64,000 nucleotides of DNA, from the NCBI RefSeq assembly GCF_964340395.1, contig NC_135562.1:15135796-15199795 (forward strand), given 5' to 3'. This DNA is from Glandiceps talaboti. Its lineage: Eukaryota; Hemichordata; Enteropneusta; Spengelidae. The position numbers and the translations under genes are program-made. Under the pieces are notes generated by a model that searched no databases, was not told the origin of the DNA, and was given only the letters and a program-made list of their open reading frames with translations. Shown in pieces: positions 12,251-26,950 of this stretch; positions within the stretch are counted from its first letter, which is position 1, and each line of letters begins with the position of its first letter.

Positions 12251-12511
12251 AACGTGCAGTCAATCATAGCCTGGTATAGTTTGTTGACGATCGCACTTAA
12301 AGTCGTTTGTACAGTTTTAGATTCAATAAATGTGCGTCCACCTTCACCTACATGCTCCACCACGGCTTCTCCAAAGAGAGTGAGTGTCGTCTCTTGGGTT
12401 CGCTTGCCTTTATTTATGATCACTACATTGAGTTGTAATGCCCCATCAATGGTGACCCAGAGCACGTTGGGTGAACCTAGTAGAACTCGACACTGTCAGC
12501 GAGGTATTCCT
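12229..12511 (-). other. coding-like stretch, unrecognised, minus strand
   Basis: On the minus strand an open frame of about 95 codons reads through VLWVTIDGALQLN, VVIINKGKRTQETTLTLFG and EAVVEHVGEGGRTFIE. It has balanced codon use, alternating beta-strand-like hydrophobics and no low complexity, unlike other frames here. It starts just after an in-frame stop next to a possible acceptor (CGCTGACAG on the minus strand), and a possible donor (GTAGGTGAAG) lies inside it. I do not recognise the family; it could be an exon of an unrelated minus-strand gene, a transposon fragment, or chance. The opposite strand is also open, which weakens the case. Confidence 0.25.
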
Positions 12512-12529
12512 AGGGGAACGACTTAACAC

Positions 12530-15500
12530 GGCGTTTAGCATTCTTCATAAACTGTGTATGAATATTAAAACGTTTGCCTAGTACCAATATCGCACCGAGT
12601 GTTTACTTGTTCCTCAGGAGTAGATACTTCGATGACAAATATTTAGCATTGAGACCGCATTGTGGATGTTGCTACTACTACACAGGTCCTTTCTTAGTGT
12701 CCATGCCGCCGCCGGAATACCATTCATTTTTTTAACAGAAACGTCACAGTTTGCTCAAGAAGTGTTTGGTTTAAAAGCAAGTGGATGGCTGAGATTTCGA
12801 AATGGATTAATCTGAATTGGCGTTTGTGAAAACATCCACGTTAAAACACAGCCTACTTAAGTGTTCGAAAATAAGCAATAAAATTATTACACCATATAGA
12901 ATGTAGTGAACTGAATTGGGTGTTGCTGTATCGTTTTTGAAAAAAAAAAAAGCTTCACACAGTCAATAAATACCTCAATAACACACTTTCTATTGTCTAC
13001 ACACATACCGAGACAAAAAGCATAGAACGGTAGCCGGAGTTTACATAGTACAGTTTCCTCACGAAATATTTACCAACCATTGTTTGCTTGTTACATTACA
13101 ACCGACAGAGACTTTTTGTGGATGTATTGAACATGCAATCGAAGTTTCCCCACTCAAAGAGTACATCTGCGATTGTTCTGTCTGGCATGGAGCTCTAACA
13201 AGAACGGTGCTAGTTTGTTGCGTCTCTCTTTCATTCATATTATTTCATCAATATACGACGTGTATAATAGTACATCAACGTGTACACGCGTTCAAAGTGT
13301 TTGCCTTCGTATTTATATAAGGTATATGATTTTTTTTTCTAATTGAGGTAGATTCCCTCATTTCCTGCGCAGTATTTCTAGTACAACGTTACTGTGTTGT
13401 GATACAATGCTTCTCTGCATGTTGCGTAGTAAATCTGTTTCTCGTTTCGGAATCCTGCAACCACATCTCTATATTAAAAGTTAAATATTTTCATTGTAAG
13501 CACACGGGTGACTCGTCTGTAAGGTCTCTGGGAAAATAAAGACGGGATAATAATGTTCCAAGCTGAAATAATGAATTTACCACAGACAAGTAAGTCTGAT
13601 TTTACCAAATGTGGTTTTTTGTTCAAGGGTGGGTTTGTTCAAGATTGCGTTCGTTATGGCTGTTGGACTAGGACCGACTGAAAAAACATACCACGCACGC
13701 TATCAAGGTGATGAAAGAAGTTTATTTACTATAATTTAGGTGTAAAGGTTGGAGAATATATTAACACTAACTTATTCCAATTAACCAAAAACAAACAAAT
13801 GGTTGATACCAGATAACAACACAAAGTCTGAGTTTTTTTAGACTTGCAGAGCTTTTAAATGAAATTGGTTCGCGTCCAAAAAATATAATATATTTGATGA
13901 CTAGTAATATATTGTGTGGCTGTTATGTTGTAATGGTTCTTAAGATACCATTGAAGACTTCTGGAAATGTAGGAGGCCTTGGACACGAGACAATCGGAAA
14001 TGAACCCAGGGGACGCGGTCAGGATTCCTCGTTGCTAGGTTACAGGTTTCTTGAACGTGAACTCCGTAAATTGTACACTGTTCATATGTGGGTGTCGATT
14101 TCAAACTATGTACATATCATTCATGTACATTTCACTTCTTTTCAGTTCATAAACAACGTCACATCACAACAGCGCTTAAGTGCTTCCTGTCTACATATCT
14201 TCATTGACAAGTTTGCTATGTTGTCAATGTGAGTTGTAAAAAAATGAAGAAAAAAAATCAAATATCAAAGCACATAAAAGCCAGCCATCCAAAAACATAA
14301 CGAAAAATCAAGACTTGTTTTTGTAGAGATTTTTGTCATGCTGACAATGTCGTGAATTATAAAAGTGACAATCCATTATCAACACAAATCACTTTTTTCC
14401 ATTCTAGAAATTGTACGGCAGAAACATTAAGACTTTTAAAAATTGTGATAACTTATGACCGCGTAATTTTGATGTTGGTTCGGTCATATCTGTCCAAGTA
14501 GTCCAAAATTGAAATTATATGATACAAAAATTAAAGAAAGACGTGCATTTTTAATCATCAGAATTGGCGGGATTTTTTTGTGATACTAATGACGTCAAAA
14601 GATCAACCCAGTCACAACGATTTGTTGTATACAGTCAGCGATCACCTTATCATGGAATATTTATTTCACAAACGGGTTCTTAGTGTATTCTTAACAAAAG
14701 TAAAGACGACGTACATCCCCTGTGATATCGTATGAAGAGATCGTTTTTCTTCCGGTTTAACATCGGAGAATTGCATAATTCGACGATGGGATAACATGAT
14801 AGTTGATGTTAATCGACAAACCCAGTCGTCGTTTCCTGAAAACACCACAGAAACGCATTAAGTCGTCGCTTTTTGTTATGACCGTTTTGAAAAATAATAT
14901 GAGGCAAACACAATAGCGTCACCTTTTTAGAAGGCATTGTCGTATGGTGAATCAAAGAAATGAAGAGAGCTGTAGAAAAAAAGGCGATGTATTTAACTGA
15001 TGACGGTACCCAGTAGGGGTTCTAATACACGTTAGTTCTTTGATTTAAATCGACGATTGATCACTCAATGCGAACAACTAATAACCGTTGTAATACTGGT
15101 AATGGACTCACTGCACTGTCAGGATTTGAATAAAAAATCCCTACCTGCTTTCCAATCAAATGTATTGTGAATCTCGTTCCCTTTATGGAGACAGTTGATA
15201 AATAGATGGCTTATACACGATTGATGTGTACTTAACACACGCAATTTAAAATGAAAGAAAAATAAGAAATACAACTTTGAGGGGAAAAAATGAATGGATA
15301 AAAACAATCAGAGTACGTTAATTTTACGGTCTAAAAGAGAAATAAAAAACATACCGTTATTAAAATGATCAAAAGCCCACCTGAATCGAAAGGGGTGTGT
15401 TTCTCTGAAGATACAAATTGACGAAAAATAATTGCCAATATATATATAGAGAGGGAATGAAAAGGGTCATTATATTAGTACATTGACTTATGGGATAATT

Positions 15501-16904
15501 ATAACGGAGAAACCGTATAGTGTGATACTAGCCGTTAAAATACTAGTTAGGTGGAAATTACGTGTTGAATTGTTATGTTTAAGGAAACTAACCAATGGTC
15601 TTAGACGAGATTCTTTTGGTGTATGTCATCCGGGTAGCTGAGACCATCAAGGCGTATACCAGAACGAGGCCAGTGTTATTAAAATCAGGCTAGGGAAGTC
15701 GTCCAAGTGAAAAGACATATCACTGAAGTCAGGAGTGACGTGTATGGTCTTCCGTGCCTAGCATATAAACCTAAACCGGTGTGACATTTTTTGTTCAAGT
15801 TCATTTCCCCCCAAATAGGAAACACCAATGATTGACATGAAGGTAAAGTATGATTGTTCTTTTGATTATTAAGGGGTTTTTTTCGTGTTCGTGACCAATT
15901 GGTTATTGAGGCGAGTGCATTTTGACCGTTCCGTTCAGCGACCTATGGTTTCTTCGGGTGGCTGTTGACTTTGAATCGGACGGGTATGGTCACCCGCGGT
16001 TATTTGAACGATTCTGGCGATGTATGGACAATCTGACGTGTAAACTTGACTTGTCTGTTACCATAGGCAATACTTTTTGCTATAGGAAGTATGAAGGGAT
16101 CAATAGAAAATCAAACTTTGCCCTTGTCATCAACATAGCACGGTGTGTTTACTCTAACCGCCGTTGGCGGTGTACTATACAGTATCTCCACCAATACATT
16201 CTAGTAATCTGGAGTGTTTGCCTCTTTGTGTTGTTGAATCATGCATCTCACCACAGGTCATTCGAAACGAAACAATACTATGTACTCCAATTAACTAAAT
16301 GGTTCAAAAAATCTTTAGAAAATCTTTTCACAACCTTGGTTTTATCTCCAGCGTTTATAAACGATCAGCGATAAGGTTCAAAGTGTTTTGGTATGTTCAT
16401 TTATTTGCACTTCCCATTAACCGAAACAATATTCGTCTAAATACACTCGATGTATATATACTGTATCGTTTCATTTATTTTCGGGTCGATGAGCACAAAA
16501 TGAAAATTTAAATGTCGTGGTTCCTGAAATCACGGCATCCGCACCCCCCTCTCCCCTCCTACTTCCCGTTTACCCATGGACTTAAATAGACGTGGTGGTC
16601 AAAGTATCGTCCACGGACACAACAAAGCATTTACACCAGATACTTGTTACGTTCGTTGTCGCTTTTTAAAAAAGTATGTTTACGTTGTTGTCGTTCGCAT
16701 TCCAAACCGGTTGTATGTTTTGACAGTGCGTAAAGGGTTTTGTTTTTAGTAGAAGTCCGTATGAATAGAAATAGTCATGTTAAGAAGAAAAGAAAACAAA
16801 ATCGACCGAGTTGATTTGCCTTTCACCATTTCAACTGCATTCTTCTCTGCTATACACATCCTTTGGTGATGATAATGACAGATATCAATGCACCCTACTG
16901 TATT
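12530..16904. other. intergenic DNA, no gene recognised
   Basis: About 4.4 kb. The longest frame (15,922-16,374, 150 codons) opens without a plausible promoter or splice context and shows no domain, so it is not called. A GCCN3GGC palindrome at 16,160-16,168 is listed separately. Confidence 0.45.
16160..16168. promoter_or_regulatory. AP-2-type palindrome GCCGTTGGC
   Basis: Matches the AP-2 consensus GCCN3GGC and sits in a longer imperfect palindrome, ACCGCC-GTT-GGCGGT, with 6-bp perfect arms. It lies 13.5 kb upstream of the proposed AP-2 first exon, so autoregulation is conceivable. About two such sites are expected by chance in 64 kb. Confidence 0.3.
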
Positions 16905-17660
16905 CAATTAGACAACATGTTAACCACTTTGGTAACTAACATACTTCCAACAAAATTAGCATTTCTGTTTTTTGTAACTTTTTGGCGTATTTCATTTTTA
17001 TTTTAGACATACTTTGTAGAACATGTCCGTAGATATGAATTTATATCAAAATTTTGGTCCAAAAGTGTTCACCTTGTTTCATTCAATCATTGAATTCCGA
17101 GACAACATATCAACCACTTCACTACCAAACACAAGCCCTTACTCCTAGTAAAAAATATTCAAACACAATTGTTTGTCATTTTGTAACTTTTTGGTGTAAT
17201 TTACTTCTAGTTTAGACAGATGTTGTAGAAATTTATATCAAAATTTTGGTCCAAAAGTGTACACCGTTGTTGCATGTGTTCAATTTGAACAACATGTCAA
17301 CCCCTTCACTACCAAACATACTTCCTAACAAAACTATTCAAACAATAATCTTTTGATTTTTTTTTTGAAGTTTTTGGTTTATTTCACTTTCATTTTAGAC
17401 AGTATTTGTAGAACATATCTGTAGTCACTAATTTATATCATTACTTTTGGTTAAACGATGTGCATCCAGATGTATTCTCGTAGACAACATGTCAGCCACC
17501 TCACTATCAAACACGCTTCAACTAAAAAGCTAGTCAAAATTTTTTTTTTTGAATTTTTATAACATTGTGGATTAATTCATTTCCATTTTAGACAAAATTT
17601 GTAGAAAATGTCGGTATTTATGATTCTATATCAAAATATTGGTACAAAATTGATTAAAAT
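16905..17660 (+). repeat. diverged tandem repeat cluster A, 4 copies
   Basis: Four copies of a roughly 183-209 bp unit. Each begins near GACAACATGTCAACCACTTC, continues through TTTTTGG and ATTTTAGAC (anchors at 17003, 17212, 17395 and 17588), then TTGTAGAA and TATATCAAAATTTTGGT. Copies differ by many substitutions and small gaps, so the array is old. The core matches clusters near 22 kb and 50 kb. Confidence 0.85.
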
Positions 17661-20600
17661 AATCCAGTAGAAAAATACAAGCAACCAGATAAAACGTAGC
17701 TTCAGTTTTCAACCAAAAAAAATATCGCATCGAAAATTGTTACTGTTCGCCAAGCTATATGGTTACATATTGATTGACAAGCGAATAGGTTTTGTGAACG
17801 TCAGTTGGATTTTATGTATTATTGTAAATGTTATCAACAGGGTATAGGGGTCAGGCTGAAATGGGGCATTAGTACATAGTAAAACATACATCACTCTGCT
17901 GTTGTAGTAATGAACTGTAATATACATAGTATCCATTATGAACAACGATTGTAAATTACGAGCAACAAGTCAGGGGTCAACTGCAATATACATACTGTCT
18001 ACTATAAGACATTTAAACTACCTATCGAATGATATAAGACCCTTCCTTGATGAAATGTAAACATCGCTTATGTGCTCATAAATATGATATAGTCGTATTA
18101 GTTATAATAACGGGTCTTATTCTTCCAACCGTCAAAATGATTTGAGTGCTGGGTACACAGCTTTGAAATCACGTCAACGAAAACGCCGATGTGCGAGAGC
18201 TAAGTTCCCCCGTGTGTTCCTACTCCATTTCTGTATCCGAGTACAGTACGTTGCTACTACCACCACGGGATGTGAAATGGCAGGGGTTTAAAAAAAATCA
18301 CACAATTTTAACGTTTTAATTTGTAGCGGGCACATCACTGAAGTGTTGGATAACAGTTGACAGAAATGTAGGAATGTGGAGAGGGTTGTTTCTTTTCTGT
18401 ATCAGAGACGTTTGAAGTATTCACTGTGAATAGCTAAATTGGCGATTTACCTTGAATGGAAACCAATACATAACTGTTTCTCTCAGTTTATTCTGAATCA
18501 GGCGACTTTGTCATGGAAAAAAAGACAAGCTATTTCGACGAGAGACAATAAAGGTGTGATTACGTCGAGGACAAAAACAACCACAGAGTCGTTAATAGGG
18601 GTCTTCGGAGACTACAAGGAATAAATAATGACAACGTAACAATAAGACACGTTTGGTGAATCTTGATCAAGTCTCAACTAAACATGTAGAATTAGGTTAA
18701 ATTCATGTTTACGCATCATTGTTAGGATACGGTAGTTTGTAACCGAAACATGATAAGGATTCGTGACTACTAGTCTTTTAGATCGATAAGGAAGTTTTAA
18801 TGTCCAAAAAATTTCATAAAAACTTGACATTTGTTCCAATGCTTTCGGCGGCAAAAAATGTCTTCGGTGCTGACGACAGTTTGTATCCGTCAAAATGAAA
18901 AAGACGACAAGTCCGATTATAAAATCTGCTTCAACCCATGCCATACAACCATCCGTACCATGATACAATTTTCAGGTAAAAAAAATTCTCTGGGGTCACC
19001 AAACGTAGAATTTGAACGACAAAAGTACTGGATATATCATAATAGAACAACCAAGAATGTTGTCCACAAAAGTATCGAAGCGAGTACTGTGATTTCGGAT
19101 ACCACCTACATTGATGTAGTGAACTTTCAACTCTCATGTTCACACAAGTCTCGTGACCAAGTTCTTGTGTCCAACATTTCGAAAGTATGAGAGGAAAACT
19201 GTAGCTAAAAAATTAGGGAGCAGGAGGCAGGATAGGACGAACCCTACACGTGTCTTGACCTGCTAATAAATCCACCGACTAATGCTTGCAGAGGACTTTC
19301 AAAGTTTCTCTATCTCTCCCGCTGTTTTTACAAGACAGACTACAGAGTGCAGATTTTATTGGCGTAGTTGTTTACTCTAACCACAAAAAACCATAGTGTT
19401 CAGTTGCTGAATCTATTTGTCGTGTTAAATATCCCCTAATTACATTGTAATTTTGTGCTAATTTGAACGCACCGAGGTGTTATTTGTTTTCGGGCAATGA
19501 GGAGTGGCCGAGACACACACATAGAGTAATGAATACATACAACGGCGTCTTTTGACCATTTTTCCCTACCAAACTACCAGCGATCGTTGACATAGCGTTC
19601 TCCAATGCTAAAAGTCAACAAAAACAACAGGACTGGGTCGTTTTCGCCACTTTTGATGTTTTGTAGAAGTAATTAGAAACTTTGGTCAAAAGTTTGGAGA
19701 CCCGCGGAAGCTAGTATTACTGTCTCTGTGCTCGCTATTGAATAAGCCTTTGTCACAGTTTTTATTGATTAGCTGTTCTTCCCTTTCACTCGTAAACCGT
19801 GGACAACTCTTCAATTAAGTTTCCAAAGTATCTAATGACCAATTCGTCCAATTAAGATCACGTGATTTCGTGTCGCTTTCAAATGGATAAAAAAGAGTTC
19901 ACTTAGTTAAACAAAAACCGGCTTCAGACACGTATTCACTTGGGTGTAGCACCTTGCAATTGAAGTATTGAAGTTGGGACAACTCGTTAGCACTGTGCAG
20001 AACAAACCCATTGCATAAATTTCGCCACTGTCTTTGTTCTCAAGAGTCACTTCCTCAGAAACCGTAAGAAAAGGGGATATTTGCATCATTAAAAAAAACA
20101 GTTTTCATGTTTGAAGACATGTAACCAATTAACCGCGTCTAGATCGAGTTCACAAATTTTCAACTGAAATAATCCGAATAAAAAATTGTCGTCTTTTTAG
20201 TAATTTTTTGTGCGGATCAACTTTATTTTAGATAAGATTAGGAAACAATATATTAAAAATAATAAATAATGCAAAAACAAATTCAAAATGTGAAGTAGTC
20301 ATATAACTTCAGGGGGTGGGTGTCAAAATATACTCTAGGGATTACTAATACATAGTGCAAACTCGAATCTAACAGAACACGTTTCCTTTATCATCAACCC
20401 TGTGAAGTTTCTCTCCTAATGCATTACTTTCCCTCACAGCCAGAGACAGACATATTTTATGGCTTTTTCGAATGAAATTGTCAGCATTTCAAAACCTAGC
20501 GTGTCTTATTTGCGTTGATTCATGACACAATATATAAAGTACAAGGTCAAAGGTCAGCGGGGCACAAACTGCCACATAAGTCATACTAATAAAACGAAAG

Positions 20601-21101
20601 AATCGGCAAACCAACAACAAACTAAGACAGATCACGTCTGTCTCTTCGATCGCCTGCTAGAAAACTCATCAATTCTGCTTAGACCGAACAATCCATCCTT
20701 TTCCTTCGAATTTCCAAACCAATTTTGGCAAACAAAAATGTTATTTACATTCTGTATACCCCCTAGGCAAGTCGGGTTCGCTGTGCGTAGACAGCATTCT
20801 CGATTCCCAACAAATCTAGTCAAGTTTATCGTTTATTTTTTAGGAAATTCGCGCGAAATGAAATAATGAGAAATCATCTTGGTATCTGAGACAAGTTATG
20901 GTGTCTTAATTCTTTTAACACACAATTTTTGAAAGACGAGTATTTCAAATAAAGAAATCTGAATCGCACAGTTATAAGTTTGCCAAACAAATTTCAATCT
21001 TTGAAGTAAAACACATTCCAACAAAATCAAATTATTTTTGAAAAGACCAAAATTAAGATGTATGTCTAAATTTATCAAAGAATATGAAGATAACAGTACA
21101 A

Positions 21102-21104
<3 letters not shown>
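17661..21104. other. intergenic DNA, no gene recognised
   Basis: About 3.4 kb. Frames at 18,678-19,190 overlap on both strands without a motif, and 20,522-20,866 likewise. No splice-bounded exon or RNA gene was seen. Confidence 0.45.

Positions 21105-21190
<86 letters not shown>
21105..21190. repeat. (TA)n microsatellite, 43 units
   Basis: Uninterrupted AT dinucleotides for 86 bp, followed at 21,224-21,275 by mixed CA/TA runs. Likely self-pairing and hard to assemble, so copy number may be unreliable. Confidence 0.97.
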
Positions 21191-21192
<2 letters not shown>

Positions 21193-21275
21193 CTTTTAAA
21201 AAAACGAGCACCCAAACACAAATATATGCATACATACACACACACATATATATATGTATATATATATATATACAC

Positions 21276-22039
21276 TCATATTAGTGTCTCACTGGAGAGA
21301 ACAATGCTCGATGCATCAAACAGAACTGTATAGATTATTATATTATATATATATATATTATACATGTATATATATTTGTGTTTTGGTGCTCGTATTTTTT
21401 TAAAAATAAAAATCATATTTTTTCGCTTCTTGTGGCATGTTACGAATTTGTATCAAGTTGTACAATTGTTTGATCTCTCCATTCAGAATAATAGACCTTA
21501 ATTTGCATATATATTGAAAAGGAATTTAATTTTTAAAAACCAAGATAATTAAATCTTGACAGAATCACATTTATTATATATGACAGAGAAAAGTTGTTGT
21601 TGTTGAGTGTGTTTTTTTTTGTACCTGATAACGTCCAAGTACTTCACAGCTTAATGTCGCGTATCACGGTCTGTGTGAAGTGTTCTTGATTAAGAGCTAT
21701 GTCTTTTATGTTTTAATCAAGAACGGCTGCGAGGTTTACAGGGAATTATGATAACAGGGGGAAGATCGTAACCACTTTGAAAGTTGGCGGCAAATATAAA
21801 AATTGTTCACATTGTTTTCGGTAATCATCAAAAGACTCTAAGCCGCTGTTCTTTTTCCCCGATTTACCGGTTCATGAAGTTCCACCGTTCGTCCAATACC
21901 TCGCAGGAAAACTGAAATACGATCATAATTCAAAATTAATGATGGTGGTGTGACGGTATGTTATTCAGCTATGGATAGTCATTCATTCTCCTACCCTGAC
22001 TCACTCCCCGCCGTGACTTTTGACCCACATAATACCAAG
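21276..22039. other. intergenic, nothing recognised
   Basis: AT-rich, with short TA runs at about 21,340-21,375. No gene or RNA visible. Confidence 0.5.
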
Positions 22040-22560
22040 CTGCATTTTCCCTCCAAAATCGTCGAAGCAAAAATTGTTATTTTGTCAAATTTTGGCATAA
22101 ATGAATTTCAATTTAGACTGCAATGACAAACAAAGCACTTCCCTCCAAATATGTTCGAGTAAAATAGTTGTTTTTTCTGTGATTTTTTAGCAAATCTCAG
22201 TTTCATTTTAACATGATTAGAGATCAATCATGATATTCCCTCCAAACTTTACGAGCAAAATTGCAAAATTTTCTGTGATTTCTTGGCAACTCACAGTCTC
22301 ATTTTAGACTAACATTACAGATCTAGACCAACTAACTAATTTCCCTCTAAATTTGAGCAAAGTTCTTGTTTTATTGTAAAATGTTGGCAAATCGTAACCT
22401 TATTTTAGACGGACTGTACAGATATAAGCTTTTCTAATGGCTGGCCTAAACATTTCAACGTTTAAACTTTCTATCCGAACTAATTTTATCAAAATCGTTG
22501 TTTCCTGCATACTTTTGGGTTATTTTAGCTTCACTTTAAGATGGTATCATAGAAACAGGC
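22040..22560 (+). repeat. diverged tandem repeat cluster B, 4-5 copies
   Basis: Unit of about 95-105 bp. Each copy starts near TTCCCTCCAAA (22,047, 22,139, 22,236, 22,341), passes GAGCAAAATTG and TTTTGGCAAATC-CAG, and ends at ATTTTAGAC (anchors 22,113, 22,208, 22,304, 22,405, with a decayed fifth near 22,531). It is clearly related to cluster A in the stretch from CTTCC through ATTTTAGAC. Confidence 0.85.
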
Positions 22561-22752
22561 CTTAGTAATGAACGTGTGTCAAAATTGGCCTGTAAATTGA
22601 CCGCAAGTATCAAAAATATTTTCAAAATTGAGGTCTGACATAGTTTACATCTCTGGTAGGGATATATGCAAAGTTCTACAAATGATTCGATTATCGTCTT
22701 TCATTGTATATATGGAGGCGAGATCACCGACTGTAAAAACCAAAACTAAATG

Positions 22753-22792
22753 TTGAAATAATCTGGGATAGGTTGAAATAATCTGGGATAGG
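22753..22792 (+). repeat. exact 20-bp tandem duplication
   Basis: TTGAAATAATCTGGGATAGG occurs twice with no mismatch and no gap. Perfect identity implies a recent event. Confidence 0.97.
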
Positions 22793-24604
22793 TTTTGTTT
22801 TCCCAGTGGTTTGTAGTCGCTCCTCTGTCTTTCTCGACATGAGCTCGTTTTCCACATGCGTGTGGTCTGCTCAGAACGCTTTTCGGCAACCTTTGAAATC
22901 CATCCTGCATCTCGTCCAACATCATACAGCTAGATTCATCTCACATCAACATGATATAGTTCTCTTCCAAGTCTTCGTTTCTTTATACGATTACACCCCC
23001 ACACCTCCCCCTCCTACTTCTTCTAACACAACATAACTCTATAGTATTACACCCCCCCCCCCAAACAAAAAAAAGTCGTCATGTTCACTGGCTCCGCAGC
23101 TTAATGTTCTTAAATTCGTAATTCAATCCAGCCGCTTGGATTTTTCAATGTTTAATTTCAATTACCATAATTCCTGGCCTATAATGAATTGCCATTGTCT
23201 TGACCATAATCTCTACCATGGTACAAACTAAGCTGCATGGTGTTCGTTTAAACATGTCCAGTTATCCCCCCCCCCTCCACCTTCCACAACATTCCTTATC
23301 AACCAAACAGCTGTGACAATGTTACGTACACGTTCAAAAAATATTACACGAACCCCCAGCCTTGAATCAGAACACTAAACAATCGATTTATACAATTTGA
23401 CCATAATTCGACCAAAAACTCACTCCGTTCAATCAACATTGAACAACATCGGTGCTATACACATCTGATATAAATATGGCGGATTCCATTAGAAAAATAT
23501 TTTGTTTATTTCATATTTTTTTCTCAAATTTAGTCACAATTAAACCGAAATTTTGATACAAATATGTAACTAAGGAAAGTATATTTGATTCCAATCTAAA
23601 ATGGAGTTATGGTTTTCCAAACATTTACATAAAATATTTTTTTTTATCAAAACAGAAATTTTAGGTGATGGTGTCCAGGAGTGTACATGATTACCGTGTT
23701 GCCAAGTTATAATGACACTAGTGAAACCATAAATGTGAAATTTAAAAATGTTAAAACTAACTTTAATAAAGAATAAATTGTAAGACATTAAGTTAATTTT
23801 CAAAACTGTTGTGTGTGTTTATACATTTTGTACATCCGACTCGTGTTTAGTTTTGTCAGAGTTTTCCACTTGAGCATCATTTTGGTTGATTCTCTGAGCT
23901 TAACTTCTCGCCTTGTCTTCTACTATATAGAGTGTCCCTCACACCAACAACAATGCAAAAAAAAAAGTTGTCCTTTCATGAGAGATTTGAAAGGGGTCTG
24001 AAGATTTCTACACTGTCCAGTTTAGCGGTTCTGACAGCACCGCTGTAGAGATTCAATGACTAAGGTCACTTCGAATAATCCGTTAAAAGCCTCCCAGTTG
24101 TACACTCTCCTGTTCTATGGTAGCGCTAGTGATACTATTCTGTGTGCAGCATTACACCCATACACCACAATCCTTCAAACAAAGCCGCTCTAAATGATAC
24201 GACTTTCTCTGTGACGATATCAATTTTAACTCCCCTCTCGTTATGGTCTCGAAAACAAATAAATCATAAACTTAAAAAAAGCTGATATTGGGGAAGGAAT
24301 TGATATTTATAATCTTTCCAATTTATATATGAGAATTGTTTTTATTAACAAACTCATCTTGTCAAATAAGGAGATTTTTTTAGTTTCTTTCTATACACGT
24401 GTCCATGTGATATATTTTTCACGTGTGTTCACCAGGTACGCTGTGGGTTTTTTTTCATTCGGAACTTATCAAGAAAAAATGTTAGAACTGATATTATGCG
24501 TTTTGGAAGACGGTTTTATCTGTGAAAGTACAAATTTAAAATAGAAATTGTTAACTCTTTCTAGTATTATTGAGCACAATGTACTACTAATGGCAAACTT
24601 TAGC
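22793..24604. other. intergenic DNA, no gene recognised
   Basis: About 1.8 kb with C tracts near 23,050 and 23,270 and otherwise AT-rich. No coding segment supported. Confidence 0.5.
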
Positions 24605-24656
24605 TATATACATATGTATGTATGTATATATGTATGTATGTATATATGTATGTATG

Positions 24657-24690
<34 letters not shown>

Positions 24691-25266
24691 TGTATGTATG
24701 TATGTATGTATGTATGTATGTATGTATGTATGTATGTATGTATGTATGTATGTATGTATGTATGTATGTATGTATGTATGTATGTATGTATGTCTGTGTG
24801 TGTATGTATGTATGTATGTATGTATGTATGTATGTATGTATGTATGTATGTATGTATGTATGTATGTATGTATGTATGTATGTATGTATGTATGTATGTA
24901 TGTATGTATGTCTGTGTGTGTATGTATGTATGTATGTATGTATGTATGTATGTATGTATGTATGTATGTATGTATGTATGTATGTATGTATGTATGTATG
25001 TGTATGTATGTATGTGTGTGTATGTATGTATGTATGTATGTATGTATGTATGTATGTATGTATGTATGTATGTATGTGTGTGTATGTATGTATGTATGTA
25101 TGTATGTATGTATGTATGTATGTATGTATGCATGTATGCATGCATGCATGTATGTATGTATGTATGTATGTATGTATGTATGTATGTATGTATGTATGTA
25201 TGTATGTATGTATGCATATGTGAGTGTGTATGTGTGTGTGTGTGTTTACATATATATATATATATA
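24605..25266. repeat. (TATG)n microsatellite, about 660 bp
   Basis: Largest array in the window. The TATG tract is broken by TGTCTGTGTGTG at 24,791 and again at 24,909 (118 bp apart), by TGTGTG breaks near 25,015 and 25,075, and by a TGCATGCATGCATG patch near 25,130-25,148. It ends in (TG)n and (TA)n. Because TATG contains no stop in any frame, long YVCM/THIHTYI frames cover it on both strands; none is a gene. Confidence 0.98.
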
Positions 25267-26374
<1,108 letters not shown>

Positions 26375-26950
26375 ACAGAAAGTTACAGACTACGAGAGAG
26401 ACTTCCAGAAACACATAGAATGAAAAAGACGGGGGGAGCAACAGACATAAAACAAAAAATATATTGATGAAGAGAGGGGTGTGGGGAGGTGAGAGGGGAG
26501 GGGAAGTAGGAAGGGGAATAGGTTAATAAGGATAGAGAGAGGACAGAGATACATAGAGTAGGAATGAGATAAGTAATACTCAACGCTTCGATAAAAATGT
26601 TTATTCATATTTTTTTTTTAATTTAAACTTGAGATTCGGATTCAAAATTCCTGCCTAATATAACAGTTAAATGTTTACGATAAAAGAAAGTCGGGTAACT
26701 TTGACTTGGTCAACAATTATTGGTTGATGACGTGTGAAGTGGCATACATTATACAGTGTATACAGTGACAGTGGCAACAACTAGAGTCAGAATTTTCAAG
26801 CGATACAAAATACTCCAAAATAAACTCTGAACCAAGATTTCATCTCGTACACAAATAATCAATCACCAACCATGAGCTTGTCTGTATACTAACCTCACCC
26901 AATACACTTTGTAAAACTGCGTAACTGTTTCTTTTGAATCTGTCTAAAAG
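26375..26950. other. purine-rich then AT-rich flank, no gene
   Basis: A purine-rich flank of the preceding array, then ordinary AT-rich DNA. No coding segment. Confidence 0.5.

Noticed and set aside
15757-15772. Second AGCATATAAACCTA TATA-like site identical to the AP-2 candidate promoter box
   Set aside because: No CCAAT box, coding exon or donor follows, and the flanks do not align with the 29.6-kb site.
15922-16374. 150-codon plus-strand frame
   Set aside because: No ATG in context, no recognisable motif, no splice signals matching its ends; a frame this long is plausible by chance in 64 kb.
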